From assembly GCA_030645475.1 (NCBI GenBank), contig JAUSMA010000060.1, positions 328,032-392,031 of the forward strand: DNA of 64,000 bases, written 5' to 3'. The position numbers and the translations under genes were made by a program. Origin of the DNA: Nitrospirota bacterium. GTDB lineage: Bacteria > Nitrospirota > Nitrospiria > Nitrospirales > Nitrospiraceae. Positions 17,953 through 27,100 of this stretch are shown here, one piece after another (position 1 is the stretch's first letter; every line of letters begins with the position of its first letter). Below the pieces are notes generated by a model. It saw only the letters and a program-made list of their open reading frames with translations, was not told where the DNA came from and ran no database searches.

Positions 17953-18597
17953 CTAGACAGCTGGGACCGCGTTGCGTCTGGCAAGTCCGACCAACGCAGC
18001 CAGCCCACTGCCGAACAGGAGCAGTGCTCCGGGCAGCGGAACGGCCGCTACCTGCGCCGTTCCCTGCAAGGTGAAGGTCCCGGAGGTCAGGAACGGCACG
18101 CCCGAGAACGAGCGGGTCCAGGAAATGTCGAAGGCATTCGTCAGTTCGTTGAACGAGCCTGCCGCATTCCCGCCGATGTTCAGCGACGCCATCAATGGGT
18201 TCGTGTTGACCCATCCCCAGCCAGTGCTGGTGACCCCTGCGAAAAGCGATTGGAGGTTCGCCGTCAGGGCGGCCCCGGAGGTCTCTCCGGTTGGAGCAGG
18301 GAGGTTGAGGGCTCCTCCGTTGCTCGTAAAGATCGAAAACGTGAGGTGGGAAATCGTAATCGGATTGAAGATGTTCGGCAGCGGCTGAAACTGGTTCATG
18401 ATGAGCTGCCCATTGGCATTGAAGTTGCCGATGATGCTCCCCAATGATCCAAAATTCAGATTCATCGATCCACCGGTGATGTCCAGCTGCGTGACGGACG
18501 CAGCCTGGGTTGGTGCCGGTAATACCCAGAGTACCGACGCCATCAGGAGAGCCATCACGCTCCCCTTGACTGTTTTGCCCGTTGTTGCCGTTGTCAT
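17953..18597 (-). CDS. PEP-CTERM-tagged secreted protein 2
   Basis: A 214-residue protein with a signal peptide (VMALLMASVLWVLPAPTQAAS) and a C-terminal sorting signal VPLPGALLLFGSGLAALVGLARRN. The mature domain (about residues 34-180) is beta-rich, Asn/Gly/Ser-rich and without cysteines; part of it is paralogous to PEP-CTERM protein 1 (PNIFNPITISHLTFSIFTSN). It is likely exported by Sec, held at the inner membrane by the tag and processed by the exosortase encoded at 5863-7533. It is flanked by strong hairpins on both sides and so probably forms its own transcript. Confidence 0.87.
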   Translation of the reverse strand: MTTATTGKTVKGSVMALLMASVLWVLPAPTQAASVTQLDITGGSMNLNFGSLGSIIGNFNANGQLIMNQFQPLPNIFNPITISHLTFSIFTSNGGALNLPAPTGETSGAALTANLQSLFAGVTSTGWGWVNTNPLMASLNIGGNAAGSFNELTNAFDISWTRSFSGVPFLTSGTFTLQGTAQVAAVPLPGALLLFGSGLAALVGLARRNAVPAV

Positions 18598-18667
18598 GAA
18601 ATACTCCCGTGCTGCTCACACGAATGAGTCGTTATGGCTCGCGTCATCGCAACAGAATCCAGGTTCC

Positions 18668-18708
18668 CAGGGGCGGGGCCTGGAGAGAACCTCCAGGCCC
18701 CGCCCCTG
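18668..18708 (-). terminator. Hairpin after the PstS-like gene
   Basis: Perfect 18-bp GC-rich inverted repeat (18668-18685 with 18691-18708) with a 5-nt loop, 8 bp beyond the stop of the PstS-like gene. No T-run follows on the minus strand, so it may act as an mRNA-stabilising end or with Rho. Confidence 0.65.
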
Positions 18709-18715
18709 TCTGCCC

Positions 18716-20314
18716 TTATGGCCTATCGTTCACGGCTGTCAAACATGCCGGCACGCCAGTCACGTTGGACTTCCAGTTAACCGGGCCCTTGTCTTGGGAC
18801 TTCGTCACGTGCATTTCCTGTGGCGAAACCCAATACCGCCCGACGTTAGGCAGATTGTTGATGATGGTTGCGCTTTCCGCCTGGTTCAAGAATGCACTGA
18901 TGAGAATCTGTTCGTTCGCGCCGGCTGGAGGCACATTCCGGGTGTTGAACGCTTCGAACACCCAGTACTGCTGTTTGCCGCAGCGAACATTTTCCTTCTC
19001 GTTGCCAAAATAGGCCGCTTCTTCGACCGGGGGCACATGGCCGTTGGCGCTATCGTTGCGCAACGCCTTGCCACCGTCCACCGCCACCACATAGCCGGCA
19101 GCCGGACTCACAGTTGCAGCCTGTTCCGCTTCCATATAGGCGGCCGCGGACGGATGGGCCGGGCGCGCGCCCGGGAATGGGAACGGATCGTTCGAGGGAA
19201 TGGTCGGGCTGGCGTTGCCCTGGATGCAGTCCCGCACATCGCTGTTCGAGATACCGGACAGCGTCGTCGGCCCTGCTGTTGGAGTCGCCGGCGTACCCAG
19301 CGTCAAATTGAAGCTGCCGCTGCCGGTTGGCGTTTGGCCGGTATGCTCGTTCGCATCCTTCATCAAGGTCTGATCGAAGGCCGCCTTCGTGCCGGATCCG
19401 GCACGACGCTGGCACAAGACGATCGTCTGATTGTCCGAGCCATTCACGACCCCGTCACCGTTGGTATCGGCCCCGATTCCACTGAACTGGGTCCAACGTG
19501 TCACGTTACGGGAAAAGAGCGCCTCGATCTGCAACTGCGTCAAGTTGCGAACCGGGCCGATCACGGAACCGCCGGCCGGATTGATCAATTTCACCGCGCT
19601 GCCCAGCACGATGGAGAAGGGCACCACGACTGGACGGCTCGAAGTGATATTGCCGTCGGCGCGAGGACCGACGACGATCGATCCCTGTAACGTCGACCCG
19701 ATATATCCGACCGAGGTCTGGCCGAATGAGGTGGCCGCCACGTCAGACACGCCCAGATTCACCACCAGAGCTCCTGCCGCATTGGTGGTCGGGTTTGCAC
19801 TGAATTGCGTACAGCTGGGATAGAACTGTCTCGTCCGACCCAGCGCATCGAGTTCCGTCGTCGGTGCGCCGCAAGACGCGGGATTCTCAAGGACGTACAC
19901 CTCCCGGGCCGCCGGGTTCGGGGTCACGCCGTCATTGTTGACCGTCGGGAACGCGTTCGGTTTATCGATCCCGCCTGATGAGCTAGTGGATTGATACCGC
20001 ACCACGATGCTGGGCAAGCCAACGACGTTGGTGGCTTCGCAGACCCAGGTAATGAACTTAGAATTGGCCAGACGATTCCCCGCCGGGCCGAGCGAGCCGT
20101 CCATGAAAATACGCGGCGCAGTTGCGCCAGGCACTAGGGTCGCGCCCGTCCCCGTTGGATTGTTACAAAGGGTGACCGGCACTTCTTCGACGAATGGTTT
20201 GGCCGCCGAGGCGCCGGCGATGTTCAAGACCGTCTGGGCCTGGGCCGACACAGCCACTCCTGCAATCGACGCCAGCGCAGCGAGGATTGCCATGGATGTC
20301 TTCATTGATCTCAT
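18716..20314 (-). CDS. PstS-like substrate-binding protein with an EF-hand-type loop
   Basis: The 532-residue protein has a signal peptide (about 4-26, ending AQAQ) and a PstS-like start (VLNIAGASAAKPFVEE). Further PstS-type elements are LGVSDVAATSFGQ, the loop QLQIEALFSRNVTRWTQF and RRAGSGTKAAFDQTL, which matches the phosphate-site S-G-T-x-x-x-F region. Inserted at about residues 283-292 is DTNGDGVVNGSDN, a dockerin/EF-hand calcium loop. Compared with PstS (about 340 residues) it is much longer, with extra Cys and Pro-rich segments. It stands between PEP-CTERM genes, with no PstCAB permease in sight, so a free-standing extracellular or periplasmic binding role is more likely than transport. 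The start has CAGGAG upstream. Confidence 0.65.
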   Translation of the reverse strand: MRSMKTSMAILAALASIAGVAVSAQAQTVLNIAGASAAKPFVEEVPVTLCNNPTGTGATLVPGATAPRIFMDGSLGPAGNRLANSKFITWVCEATNVVGLPSIVVRYQSTSSSGGIDKPNAFPTVNNDGVTPNPAAREVYVLENPASCGAPTTELDALGRTRQFYPSCTQFSANPTTNAAGALVVNLGVSDVAATSFGQTSVGYIGSTLQGSIVVGPRADGNITSSRPVVVPFSIVLGSAVKLINPAGGSVIGPVRNLTQLQIEALFSRNVTRWTQFSGIGADTNGDGVVNGSDNQTIVLCQRRAGSGTKAAFDQTLMKDANEHTGQTPTGSGSFNLTLGTPATPTAGPTTLSGISNSDVRDCIQGNASPTIPSNDPFPFPGARPAHPSAAAYMEAEQAATVSPAAGYVVAVDGGKALRNDSANGHVPPVEEAAYFGNEKENVRCGKQQYWVFEAFNTRNVPPAGANEQILISAFLNQAESATIINNLPNVGRYWVSPQEMHVTKSQDKGPVNWKSNVTGVPACLTAVNDRP

Positions 20315-20386
20315 ATGATCCGCTCCTGTGATTATGGTGTTTTACTCTCTGAACGTTGCTTGTCGAGACTCCCGCTTCAGATCGAC

Positions 20387-21148
20387 CTATGCCGCCATTC
20401 TATTCATCGAGCGGCGGGCGATGCCCACGAGTCCGACCAAACCGGTTCCGAACAGAATAACCGCAGCCGGCACCGGCACTGCCGCCGGCGTGATGGTCAA
20501 TTGCCCGGCCGTTGACAAGAAGGCTGTTGCGACTCTCACATAGGTCTCTGCTTCCCCGTTGATGTTGACGGCGAAGATATTGAGGAGCTGCCCGAGCGTG
20601 CCATGGGTTGTAAAGCCCAATTGGCCGTTGACGACACCGGCCGTCCCGAGAAAATTCGTGAACGAATGAGGAGCCGCGGTCGAGGTGAGCGAGGGATTAT
20701 TGAGGTAAGCATTCGATGCAGATGCACCACCAGTTGCGGCGGCATGTTGCCCTGCCCAATTCAGAAATTCGCCCGCCGCGTTGACGGCAAAGCTGTTATT
20801 GGCCTGGGACGCGGTAATCGTAGAGCTGGTCGACGATACATAAAACGTCTGGCCATCGGTCGAGGTGCCCATGACTGAATAGCGCAGCCCCGTTGCAGCT
20901 CCAACGTTCAGAGTCGAGAGGTTGCCACTGATGTCGCGAGTTATCGGCGAAGTCCCTTCGAAAGTCGGAAGGGCTGAGTTCGGCCCGAAATTCTCATAGC
21001 GCTGGTCATTTCCCCCGTACACGAAGAACCCTGCGTCCCCGAAATTGAACCCCAGGGCCAAGGCGTTCGATGGTACCCCAGCGACGGCGACGGCCGACAC
21101 AGCGACGAGTGCCGCCAGCAGCCGCTTTACATGACTCTGTCTCTTCAT
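20387..21148 (-). CDS. PEP-CTERM-tagged secreted protein 3
   Basis: A 253-residue protein with a signal peptide (LLAALVAVSAVAVAGVPSNALA) and a C-terminal sorting signal VPVPAAVILFGTGLVGLVGIARR followed by a short basic tail. The mature part is rich in Asn, Ser, Thr and Gly and contains no recognised domain; it is not obviously related to the other two PEP-CTERM proteins outside the tag. A strong ribosome binding site (GAGGAGGAAGACC) precedes the ATG. It lies 72 bp upstream of the PstS-like gene and may be co-transcribed with it. Confidence 0.85.
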   Translation of the reverse strand: MKRQSHVKRLLAALVAVSAVAVAGVPSNALALGFNFGDAGFFVYGGNDQRYENFGPNSALPTFEGTSPITRDISGNLSTLNVGAATGLRYSVMGTSTDGQTFYVSSTSSTITASQANNSFAVNAAGEFLNWAGQHAAATGGASASNAYLNNPSLTSTAAPHSFTNFLGTAGVVNGQLGFTTHGTLGQLLNIFAVNINGEAETYVRVATAFLSTAGQLTITPAAVPVPAAVILFGTGLVGLVGIARRSMNRMAA

Positions 21149-21638
21149 GGTCTTCCTCCTCAGTGATTGATGATGTCTGACCGATCTGCCTCTGCCTGCA
21201 CAGGATGCGACTCTCTTGATCCACCCCTTCTGCCCGCGATGACCAGGCTCCGTTTCCTAGAGCCTCCGTTCACCTCCTCCCCCTGTACGTTCCTTCATCG
21301 GTACGTCACGGGGTCATATGTCTCATGTCGGTGTTACCTCGCGATCAGTTCCTCCTTGCCTGACGGTTAACCCTGTATGAAGATCTCGTGCACATCGGAC
21401 AGGTAACCCCTATACCGCATACCTGTTCTACGCGAGTACGATTACAAACCCGTGGACGTTGTCTTTAGGTGCTGTAAACTCTGAGTACCGACTCAGGTAT
21501 TCAGGCTGAAGGCTGGAAATGATCTCGCGAAGCAGAAATTCTTCAATCGCAGACTAAACGCTGAGCTCTGAACGATGAACGCTGAAGTGAGTATCGTTTT
21601 CGCTCCGAGTTCATCGCTCCACGTTCATCGTTTCAAGA
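21149..21638. other. Long leader/intergenic region upstream of PEP-CTERM gene 3
   Basis: No gene is seen. The stretch contains the presumed promoter of PEP-CTERM gene 3. GTTACC at 21333 and GTTAAC at 21366 are 33 bp (three times 11) apart but lack intermediate half-sites. A stuttering run near 21560-21640 repeats GAACGCTGA/GAACGATGA-like words on both strands, the same kind of short-word intergenic repetition seen around tonB and exbB. Confidence 0.4.
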
Positions 21639-21666
21639 CTGGCGGACTTTTTCAGCATCCTGCTAG
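21639..21666. repeat. Half copy of the GATGCTCAAAAAGTCCG palindromic repeat
   Basis: CTGGCGGACTTTTTCAGCATCCTGCTAG matches the right end of the dispersed repeat at 55410-55600 and, with changes, that at 22619-22742. It runs directly into the neighbouring 189-bp element, sharing the CTAG. Confidence 0.65.
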
Positions 21667-21851
21667 GAGCCTGTCCGACATTGCCTTCGTGACGAGGCGA
21701 AAGAGGCGCAGCCAGATGCAAGGCCGCAAGCCGGAAAAAACCGGAGGTGTATTCGCTGGAATACATTGAGGATTTTTTCTGGCCGAGAACGACGCAGGTG
21801 GGTGCGGATCGTTCGCCCTAGTAGAACGGCCAATGTCGGACAGGCTCCTAG
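21663..21851. repeat. 189-bp element with perfect 21-bp terminal inverted repeats
   Basis: The ends, CTAGGAGCCTGTCCGACATT plus G (21663-21683) and its exact complement (21831-21851), bracket a 147-bp centre with no open frame of note. The structure resembles a small non-autonomous element (MITE-like). Its right end supplies the TAG stop codon of the tonB-like gene (21848-21850). Confidence 0.7.
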
Positions 21852-22483
21852 GTCGGGGGAAAGAACTTGACGACAATGGTGCGGTCCATGCCGGGAGGGG
21901 GAGGCCGGACTTCGGCCACTTTCGCGAGGGCGTCGAGCGCGGATTGATCGAACAAGAGGCTGCCGGATGAGTTGATGAGTCGATATTGCAGCACACGGCC
22001 CTGCTCATCGATGATGAGTTCGCACAGCACCGCATATTCCAGATCGTCTTGAAGCGACGGCGGTTGCTGATACTTCGATTGAATTGAGGCCGTCAGAATA
22101 TCCGTGTAGCCGGCGAACCGTCCCCGGCCCTTGCCGACGGCAAAGGGGTCCGAGCTGACCGGTGGTGGACCGGGCGCATCCGACGCCTTGGGAGGCGGCG
22201 GCGCTTCCGCCGTCGGTGGCGGTGGCGGCGGGGCCTCTTGCGGCTTGGGTTCCGGCTTGGCTGGCTCCGGTTCAGGCTCCGGCTCCGGTTCTTTTTCCGG
22301 TGGCGGGGGCGGCTCCTCTTTTTTGAACGCGTTCAGCTTATAGACCTTGATCAAGTCCTGGCCCCATTGGGTTTGGGACACCCAATACAAACCACCCCCG
22401 ATGCCAAGATGCACCACGCCCACGATCAGGAGCGTCGTACCGAGCTTGCTCTTCTTTTTTTCAAAACCCTTGTAGCCGGCCAT
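21848..22483 (-). CDS. tonB: TonB-family energy transducer
   Basis: A 211-residue protein: short basic N-terminus, one membrane anchor (about 15-35, LGTTLLIVGVVHLGIGGGLYW), a Pro/Glu/Lys-rich spacer (about 52-105), then a C-terminal TonB/TolA-like domain (YTDILTASIQSKYQQPPSLQDDLEYAVLCELIIDEQGRVLQY). With the adjacent ExbB and ExbD genes it would form a proton-motive-force transducer to the outer membrane. The C-terminal region GSLLFDQSALDALAKVAEVRPPP is TonB-like (S-G-x-x-x-F-D-x-A), so TonB rather than TolA is preferred, though a TolA-like role is not excluded. The stop codon lies inside the terminal repeat of the 189-bp element, so the tail could have been changed by the insertion. Confidence 0.82.
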   Translation of the reverse strand: MAGYKGFEKKKSKLGTTLLIVGVVHLGIGGGLYWVSQTQWGQDLIKVYKLNAFKKEEPPPPPEKEPEPEPEPEPAKPEPKPQEAPPPPPPTAEAPPPPKASDAPGPPPVSSDPFAVGKGRGRFAGYTDILTASIQSKYQQPPSLQDDLEYAVLCELIIDEQGRVLQYRLINSSGSLLFDQSALDALAKVAEVRPPPPGMDRTIVVKFFPPT

Positions 22484-22618
22484 CTCTTCAATTCGTGAAA
22501 CGTGAACGGTGAAACGTGAGACGTTGCCCCGCGCGGGAAACGTGCAGCATACGCGAAAAGCGAGACTAGACTAATGTGATAGGTATCATGTCTGTTCACT
22601 GCGCTTCACGAACAACTT
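22484..22618. repeat. Short-word intergenic repetition (CGTGAAACGTGA type)
   Basis: Between tonB and the palindromic repeat, 22490-22550 stutters on GTGAAACGTGA-like words; the complementary words (GCTTCACG, TTTCACG) recur at 23165-23305 between exbD and exbB. Their function is unknown. Confidence 0.4.
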
Positions 22619-22742
22619 GCGGGATGCTCAAAAAGTTCGTCAGCAAGGCCGCAGCGAGTGAAGACCTGAGGCGTACCCTTGCGGTACGTTGAGGGTCCGA
22701 ACGATGCGAGAACGCCGCTGGCAGGCTTTTTCAGCATCCCGC
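22619..22742. repeat. Dispersed palindromic repeat, copy A
   Basis: The ends GCGGGATGCT (22619-22628) and AGCATCCCGC (22733-22742) are inverted repeats extended by AAAAAG...CAGC on each side. The left half, AAGGCCGCAGCGAGTGAAGA, is shared with copy B at 55410-55600. The right end touches the stop codon of the exbD-like gene. Confidence 0.75.
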
Positions 22743-23158
22743 TACGGTTCATTGGTCGGTTTCGTCGCAATCGCCAAATCCTCGACCGGAATCCGTTGCA
22801 GAATATCCAGTACTGCGACGACATGTTTGTATTCGACGCCGGAGTCTCCGCGAAGGACGAGCGGCAACTTGCCGCCCTTGGCCGCTTTTAAATCGCGAAT
22901 GAGTTTCTCCAGTTCGCTGAGCTTGACGCGCTCCTCGTCCATATACACGTCGCCGTTCTTCTTCACGGAAATCGTCGGCGTGGTGGTTTCCATTTCCGTT
23001 TCATGCGGCGTGGATTCAGGCAGTTTCAGCTCGATCCCCTGCACCGCCGCCGTCGTCGTGATGATGAAAATCACGAGCAGCACCCAGGCCAGGTCCAGCA
23101 GGGGCGTCATGTTGATATCGGCGACCGCGCCGTGACTCTTTCTCGAAAATCGTCTCAT
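22742..23158 (-). CDS. exbD: ExbD/TolR-family biopolymer transport protein
   Basis: A 138-residue protein with a cytoplasmic start, a single transmembrane helix carrying the essential Asp in NMTPLLDLAWVLLVIFII (Asp22 or so), and a periplasmic ExbD domain (ISVKKNGDVYMDEERVKLSELEKLI). It works with ExbB to use the proton gradient. It lies 149 bp downstream of exbB and is followed by copy A of the palindromic repeat, then tonB; all three are on the minus strand. TolR is the alternative name. Confidence 0.88.
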   Translation of the reverse strand: MRRFSRKSHGAVADINMTPLLDLAWVLLVIFIITTTAAVQGIELKLPESTPHETEMETTTPTISVKKNGDVYMDEERVKLSELEKLIRDLKAAKGGKLPLVLRGDSGVEYKHVVAVLDILQRIPVEDLAIATKPTNEP

Positions 23159-23307
23159 GTCTTCCCTCCGTATCTCGTCTCACGTGAAGCGTGAAGCGCC
23201 CGAATCCGAAACGAGATACGCTTCACATCTTTGTCCTTCCCCGCGCGTTTCGCGCTTCACGACCAACGCTTCACGTACCTTCTTCTGGCGCTTCACGTTT
23301 CACGCAC
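23159..23307. repeat. CTTCACG-type repeated words between exbB and exbD
   Basis: GCGTGAAGCG, GCTTCACG and TTTCACG words recur at least six times in both orientations over 23165-23305, allowing several alternative hairpins. No gene is seen. Confidence 0.45.
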
Positions 23308-24090
23308 TCAATGCCCTGTCGCCGCGGCGGACGGTTCGGCTTCTTGACGGTGCCCGCCAGGCCGGTAGTCTTCGATATCGTCGGTCGCAGCAGCCGCGCC
23401 CTTCTTTTCTTGGAGATAGTCCGTCATGAACACGGTTTCAAGATGGGCTGCGAAGTTATCCAGTTCCATCGTGAGCGTTTTGGTCTTCGTCACGAGAAAG
23501 TTGTAGCAAAAGAGGGAGGGGATCGCGACCATGAGCCCCGCGACCGTCGCGATGAGCGCTGAGGCCACGCCAGGGGCCATCGTCGCGAGGGTCGCCGACT
23601 GGGCCTTGCCGATGCCGGCGAAGGTATCCATGACTCCCCAGACCGTTCCGAGTAATCCGATGAAGGGGCCGCCGCTGATGGCCGTCGCCAGCACGATCAT
23701 GCCGGACTCAAGGCTGACGGCCGCTTCCCCCAACACCCGTTCGAGGGCAATTCGCACCGCGCTCATGCCATGATGCGGAATCTGTTCCACCCCATACTTT
23801 TCCTGCTGCACCTTCAGTTCTTCGCACCCCCCGAAATAGACCTCGTACATCGGCGAGCCTTGCAACAGTTTGATCGGGCCTTTCCCGAAGATCACCAGCG
23901 GGCCTTTCGCCTTGGAGTAATAACCAAGAAACAGGCCATTCCGCTTCTTGGCCTTGGCCAACTGGCGGAACTTGTTGATAATCACCGTCCAGCTGACGAG
24001 CGAAAACAACAACAACACCCCGATGGTAATCTTGCCTTCGAGCGTCGCGTGGTTGAGCGCAAACGCCACGCCTCCTGAACTCATTTCCAT
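23308..24090 (-). CDS. exbB: ExbB/TolQ-family proton channel protein
   Basis: A 260-residue membrane protein with three hydrophobic segments: ITIGVLLLFSLVSWTVIINKF near the N-terminus and two in the C-terminal MotA/TolQ/ExbB domain. The latter contains the family motif GGPFIGLLGTVWGVMDTFAGIG and the following APGVASALIATVAGLMVAIPSLF. The cytoplasmic loop between holds EVYFGGCEELKVQQEKYG. It forms the proton channel with the ExbD-like protein and energises TonB. It starts 19 bp after the stop of the haemagglutinin gene, so tpsB, tpsA, exbB, exbD and tonB may be one transcription unit. Confidence 0.88.
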   Translation of the reverse strand: MEMSSGGVAFALNHATLEGKITIGVLLLFSLVSWTVIINKFRQLAKAKKRNGLFLGYYSKAKGPLVIFGKGPIKLLQGSPMYEVYFGGCEELKVQQEKYGVEQIPHHGMSAVRIALERVLGEAAVSLESGMIVLATAISGGPFIGLLGTVWGVMDTFAGIGKAQSATLATMAPGVASALIATVAGLMVAIPSLFCYNFLVTKTKTLTMELDNFAAHLETVFMTDYLQEKKGAAAATDDIEDYRPGGHRQEAEPSAAATGH

Positions 24091-24109
24091 ACTGCATCTC
24101 CCTTGTTCG

Positions 24110-27100
24110 TTAGCCGCCCGGCTGGGCCTGCGGCTTCACATCCACTTGAATGATGACACCGCGTTTCATTTGGACCGATCTGGCCATTTGAGACTTTTTA
24201 TCCTTCTCGCCGTCTTTCGACGCCACCTGTTTCCCGCTGTTCGAGGCCGGCGACCCGGTCGATTCCGCGGTCGTTTGCTGGACCTGCTCGACCGCCTTGG
24301 CTGCCGTCGAGGAGGTGGTGCTCGTCGAGGCTGAGGTGGCAGACACGGTCGAGGTGGCTCCGCTCAAGCCTCCGACCGAACCGCCGCCGGCGCCGCCGGC
24401 TGCCGACACGGATGCGCCACCCACCGAGCCTGCCGCGGCGCCGGCGAAGGCGCCGAGGGAGCCGGAGACCGATGAGGCACTGAACGTCGCCTTCCCGATG
24501 ATCGATCCACCGAGGAGGTTGAGCGCGTCTCCCGCCTCGAGGTTGATGCGCCTCCCTCTGATGCCGGCCTGCGGCACATCGATGTTTCTTGCCGCTATCA
24601 GTGAAATATCTCCCAGTTGCAGCGGACGGCTGCCGGGACCGAAGGGCGCTTGAATGAACTCCTCAAATATTCTGTCGTACTCGACTTTGCGGATTTCCGT
24701 GAGCCGATCGAACTCTGCAACCAGATCGGTCGCGTCCCGGCCCAAAAACCTGCGCTTAGTAATGCGGGCGAAAAGCGCGTTCATCTGAGGGGTATTGAAT
24801 GCCGGAAAGGGCAAGGTCGAAAAATCAGGGTCGTCCCGCTCCCAGGTGAAAATTCCGCTCCCGGGCACAGTCGCTGTGGTGGAGGTGCCGTCGCCGTTGT
24901 TGATCACGAAGTGCGCGCGCTCATCCTTACTCCCGCTGCCGGCGTTGATCGTCCCTGCCGTGGACTTGATCAGAATGTTGCCGGAATCGAACGTCCCGAT
25001 GCGGGACCTATTCACGTCCACATCTCCCGTCGAGAGAATTCTAATGCTGCCTCCACGCAGCGTGACGATGCCGGTCTGTTCGGCATTGCCGCCCGCCACA
25101 GTGCCGCCGACATTGACTTTGCCCCCGACCGGCGTAATCACGGTAACGTCTTGCCCGCCAATGCTCAGCATGAGCCTCCCATCGACCAGCGCGGGCCTGC
25201 CATCCACCAACAGCACTGCTCCGTTCGCGTCGCGAACCGGATTGCGATCGACGAGCACGACCTTTTGTTGAAAGACGATCTGCTCTCCTTGATGGACGCG
25301 CTGCCCGCCGATCAAGAACAGTTGGCCGGTTTGTTCGACAAAGAGCGGTTTCCAGACCAACTCCACCTGGCCGTTGATGACGTCCTGCGCGGTGAACAGG
25401 CTGGCCTGATCCGGGACCAGAGTCGTCTTATAGGCTTGAATCGGCACGGCGGTTCCGTTCTGATCCGGCAGGGCAAGTATCAGTCTCCCCGATTGGTCGA
25501 TCAGCAGGGCCCTGGTCTCCACTGCGCCTGGGATGGGCCTGCCGGTCGCATCGACGATCCGCACCCCATCCGCCCCATGGATGAAGATGTTTCCGCCGTT
25601 CAACGTGGCCATCTGCGATTGAGTCATCTCGACATTTCCGCCGGCCCCGATATCGAGCAATCCGCCTTGCTGCCGTTGATTAATGGTCGCCGGTGTCAGT
25701 CCGATCCTATGAACGATCCCGATGCTATCGCCAAGATCGATGTTGCGATTGGCCCGAACTTCGGCATTGCCATTACCCACGAAGGTAATTCCCGATGTGG
25801 TAAACCCCGGCGTTCTCCTCAGTTCGATCGAGCCAGCGGCATGAATACGCGCCGCAGCTTCCCCGTTGGCCAATTGCGGCAGAGAGATACCCGTGGCTAA
25901 TATTCCTCTGATATCCCCCCCGGAGCTGATCGTCGTCTGTCTCAAGTAGGGACTCAAAAACGTCAGCAGCAACCCTGAGATATCCCCTAGCTGAGTAGAC
26001 AAATTGATCGTGGCGGCAGGAGGAGCGGTGGAAGTGAAGGCGGTCCTCAGAGCCTGATCAATCTGGAACTGTTGAACGTCCTGCCCCAAGAGGGACTCCA
26101 CTGTTCCCTCGTTAAGTTTCAGCACTGCCGGAATCCCGGCTCGCCCTAGGACCGTCGGCTTCACCCGTAAATCCATTGGAGGAAACCCTGCCAGGATGAA
26201 GGAAAATCCTGGCACGTTTGGAACATTCTCTGAGCTCCCCTGAAAACTAAGATCTCCCCACCGTTGCAGCCATGGTCTCAAATTCGGATCCGCCAAGGCC
26301 ACGGCCTCATTCACCCTCACCCATCGGGCAGCAGGATCGCCAGGGGTGCCGGTATAGATCAACACAGAGTCTTGAACGATCAGTTGTTGTAACGGCCCCT
26401 GCCCCTTAATCTCCTGCCTTGCGGAGAGCCTGATCGATCCGGTCGGCGACGGCCAGAACGACAACTCCCTAGTGTCCGTGACGAGAATAATGCTGCCTTC
26501 GTCGGCTGTCGCAGAAAAGTTGGCCGGAAAGAGCCGTCTCGCAGCGGCAAATTCTCCGGTTGGTCTGCCCGGCTCAATCAGGATGTTGCCGGTCCGCGCT
26601 GTCAGATTCAGGCTGCTGTTGGCCGAGAGAAATCCGGACTCCCGCAAGCCGAAATCCTCCGCCAAACTGAAAAAGATCGATCGGCCTGCATTCAGGTTAG
26701 CCGTATTGCGAGGAACAGTGAAGGTCCCGTCGCCGTTGTCGATCCGTCCGCCAAGGATCAGATTGACCGGCGCCAGTTCCGTTCCGATATCCCGCCCGGC
26801 GGCTACGTCCGCAATGCCACCCTGAAGAGTAAAGCCAGGCCCTCTCTGGTTTCTCGTCGAGACTGGGCCACGCACATCGTTGCCGGCCCGAATCGTGAGG
26901 TTTCCCGGCAGCCCCACATGAACACCGGGAAGACCGGAAAGGGAACTACGGCTGTTGCTATAACGCTCAAACGGGCTGGGAATCACCACGTCGTTCACCG
27001 CGGAGAGACTGACGTCTCCCCCCACCGATGCCGTATTCACGCTCGCAAAACCATTGGGCCCATCGACCAGTGCCAAATCGTTTCCCGCATGCAGATGGAT

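Noticed and set aside
21333..21410. Phased operator upstream of PEP-CTERM gene 3
   Set aside because: GTTACC and GTTAAC are 33 bp apart, but the two expected middle half-sites are missing and GTAACC at 21403 is out of phase.
24617..25900. Long plus-strand open frame (427 codons) opposite tpsA
   Set aside because: It is antisense to a clearly coding TPS exoprotein and has Arg/Gln/His-rich shadow composition without domain features.
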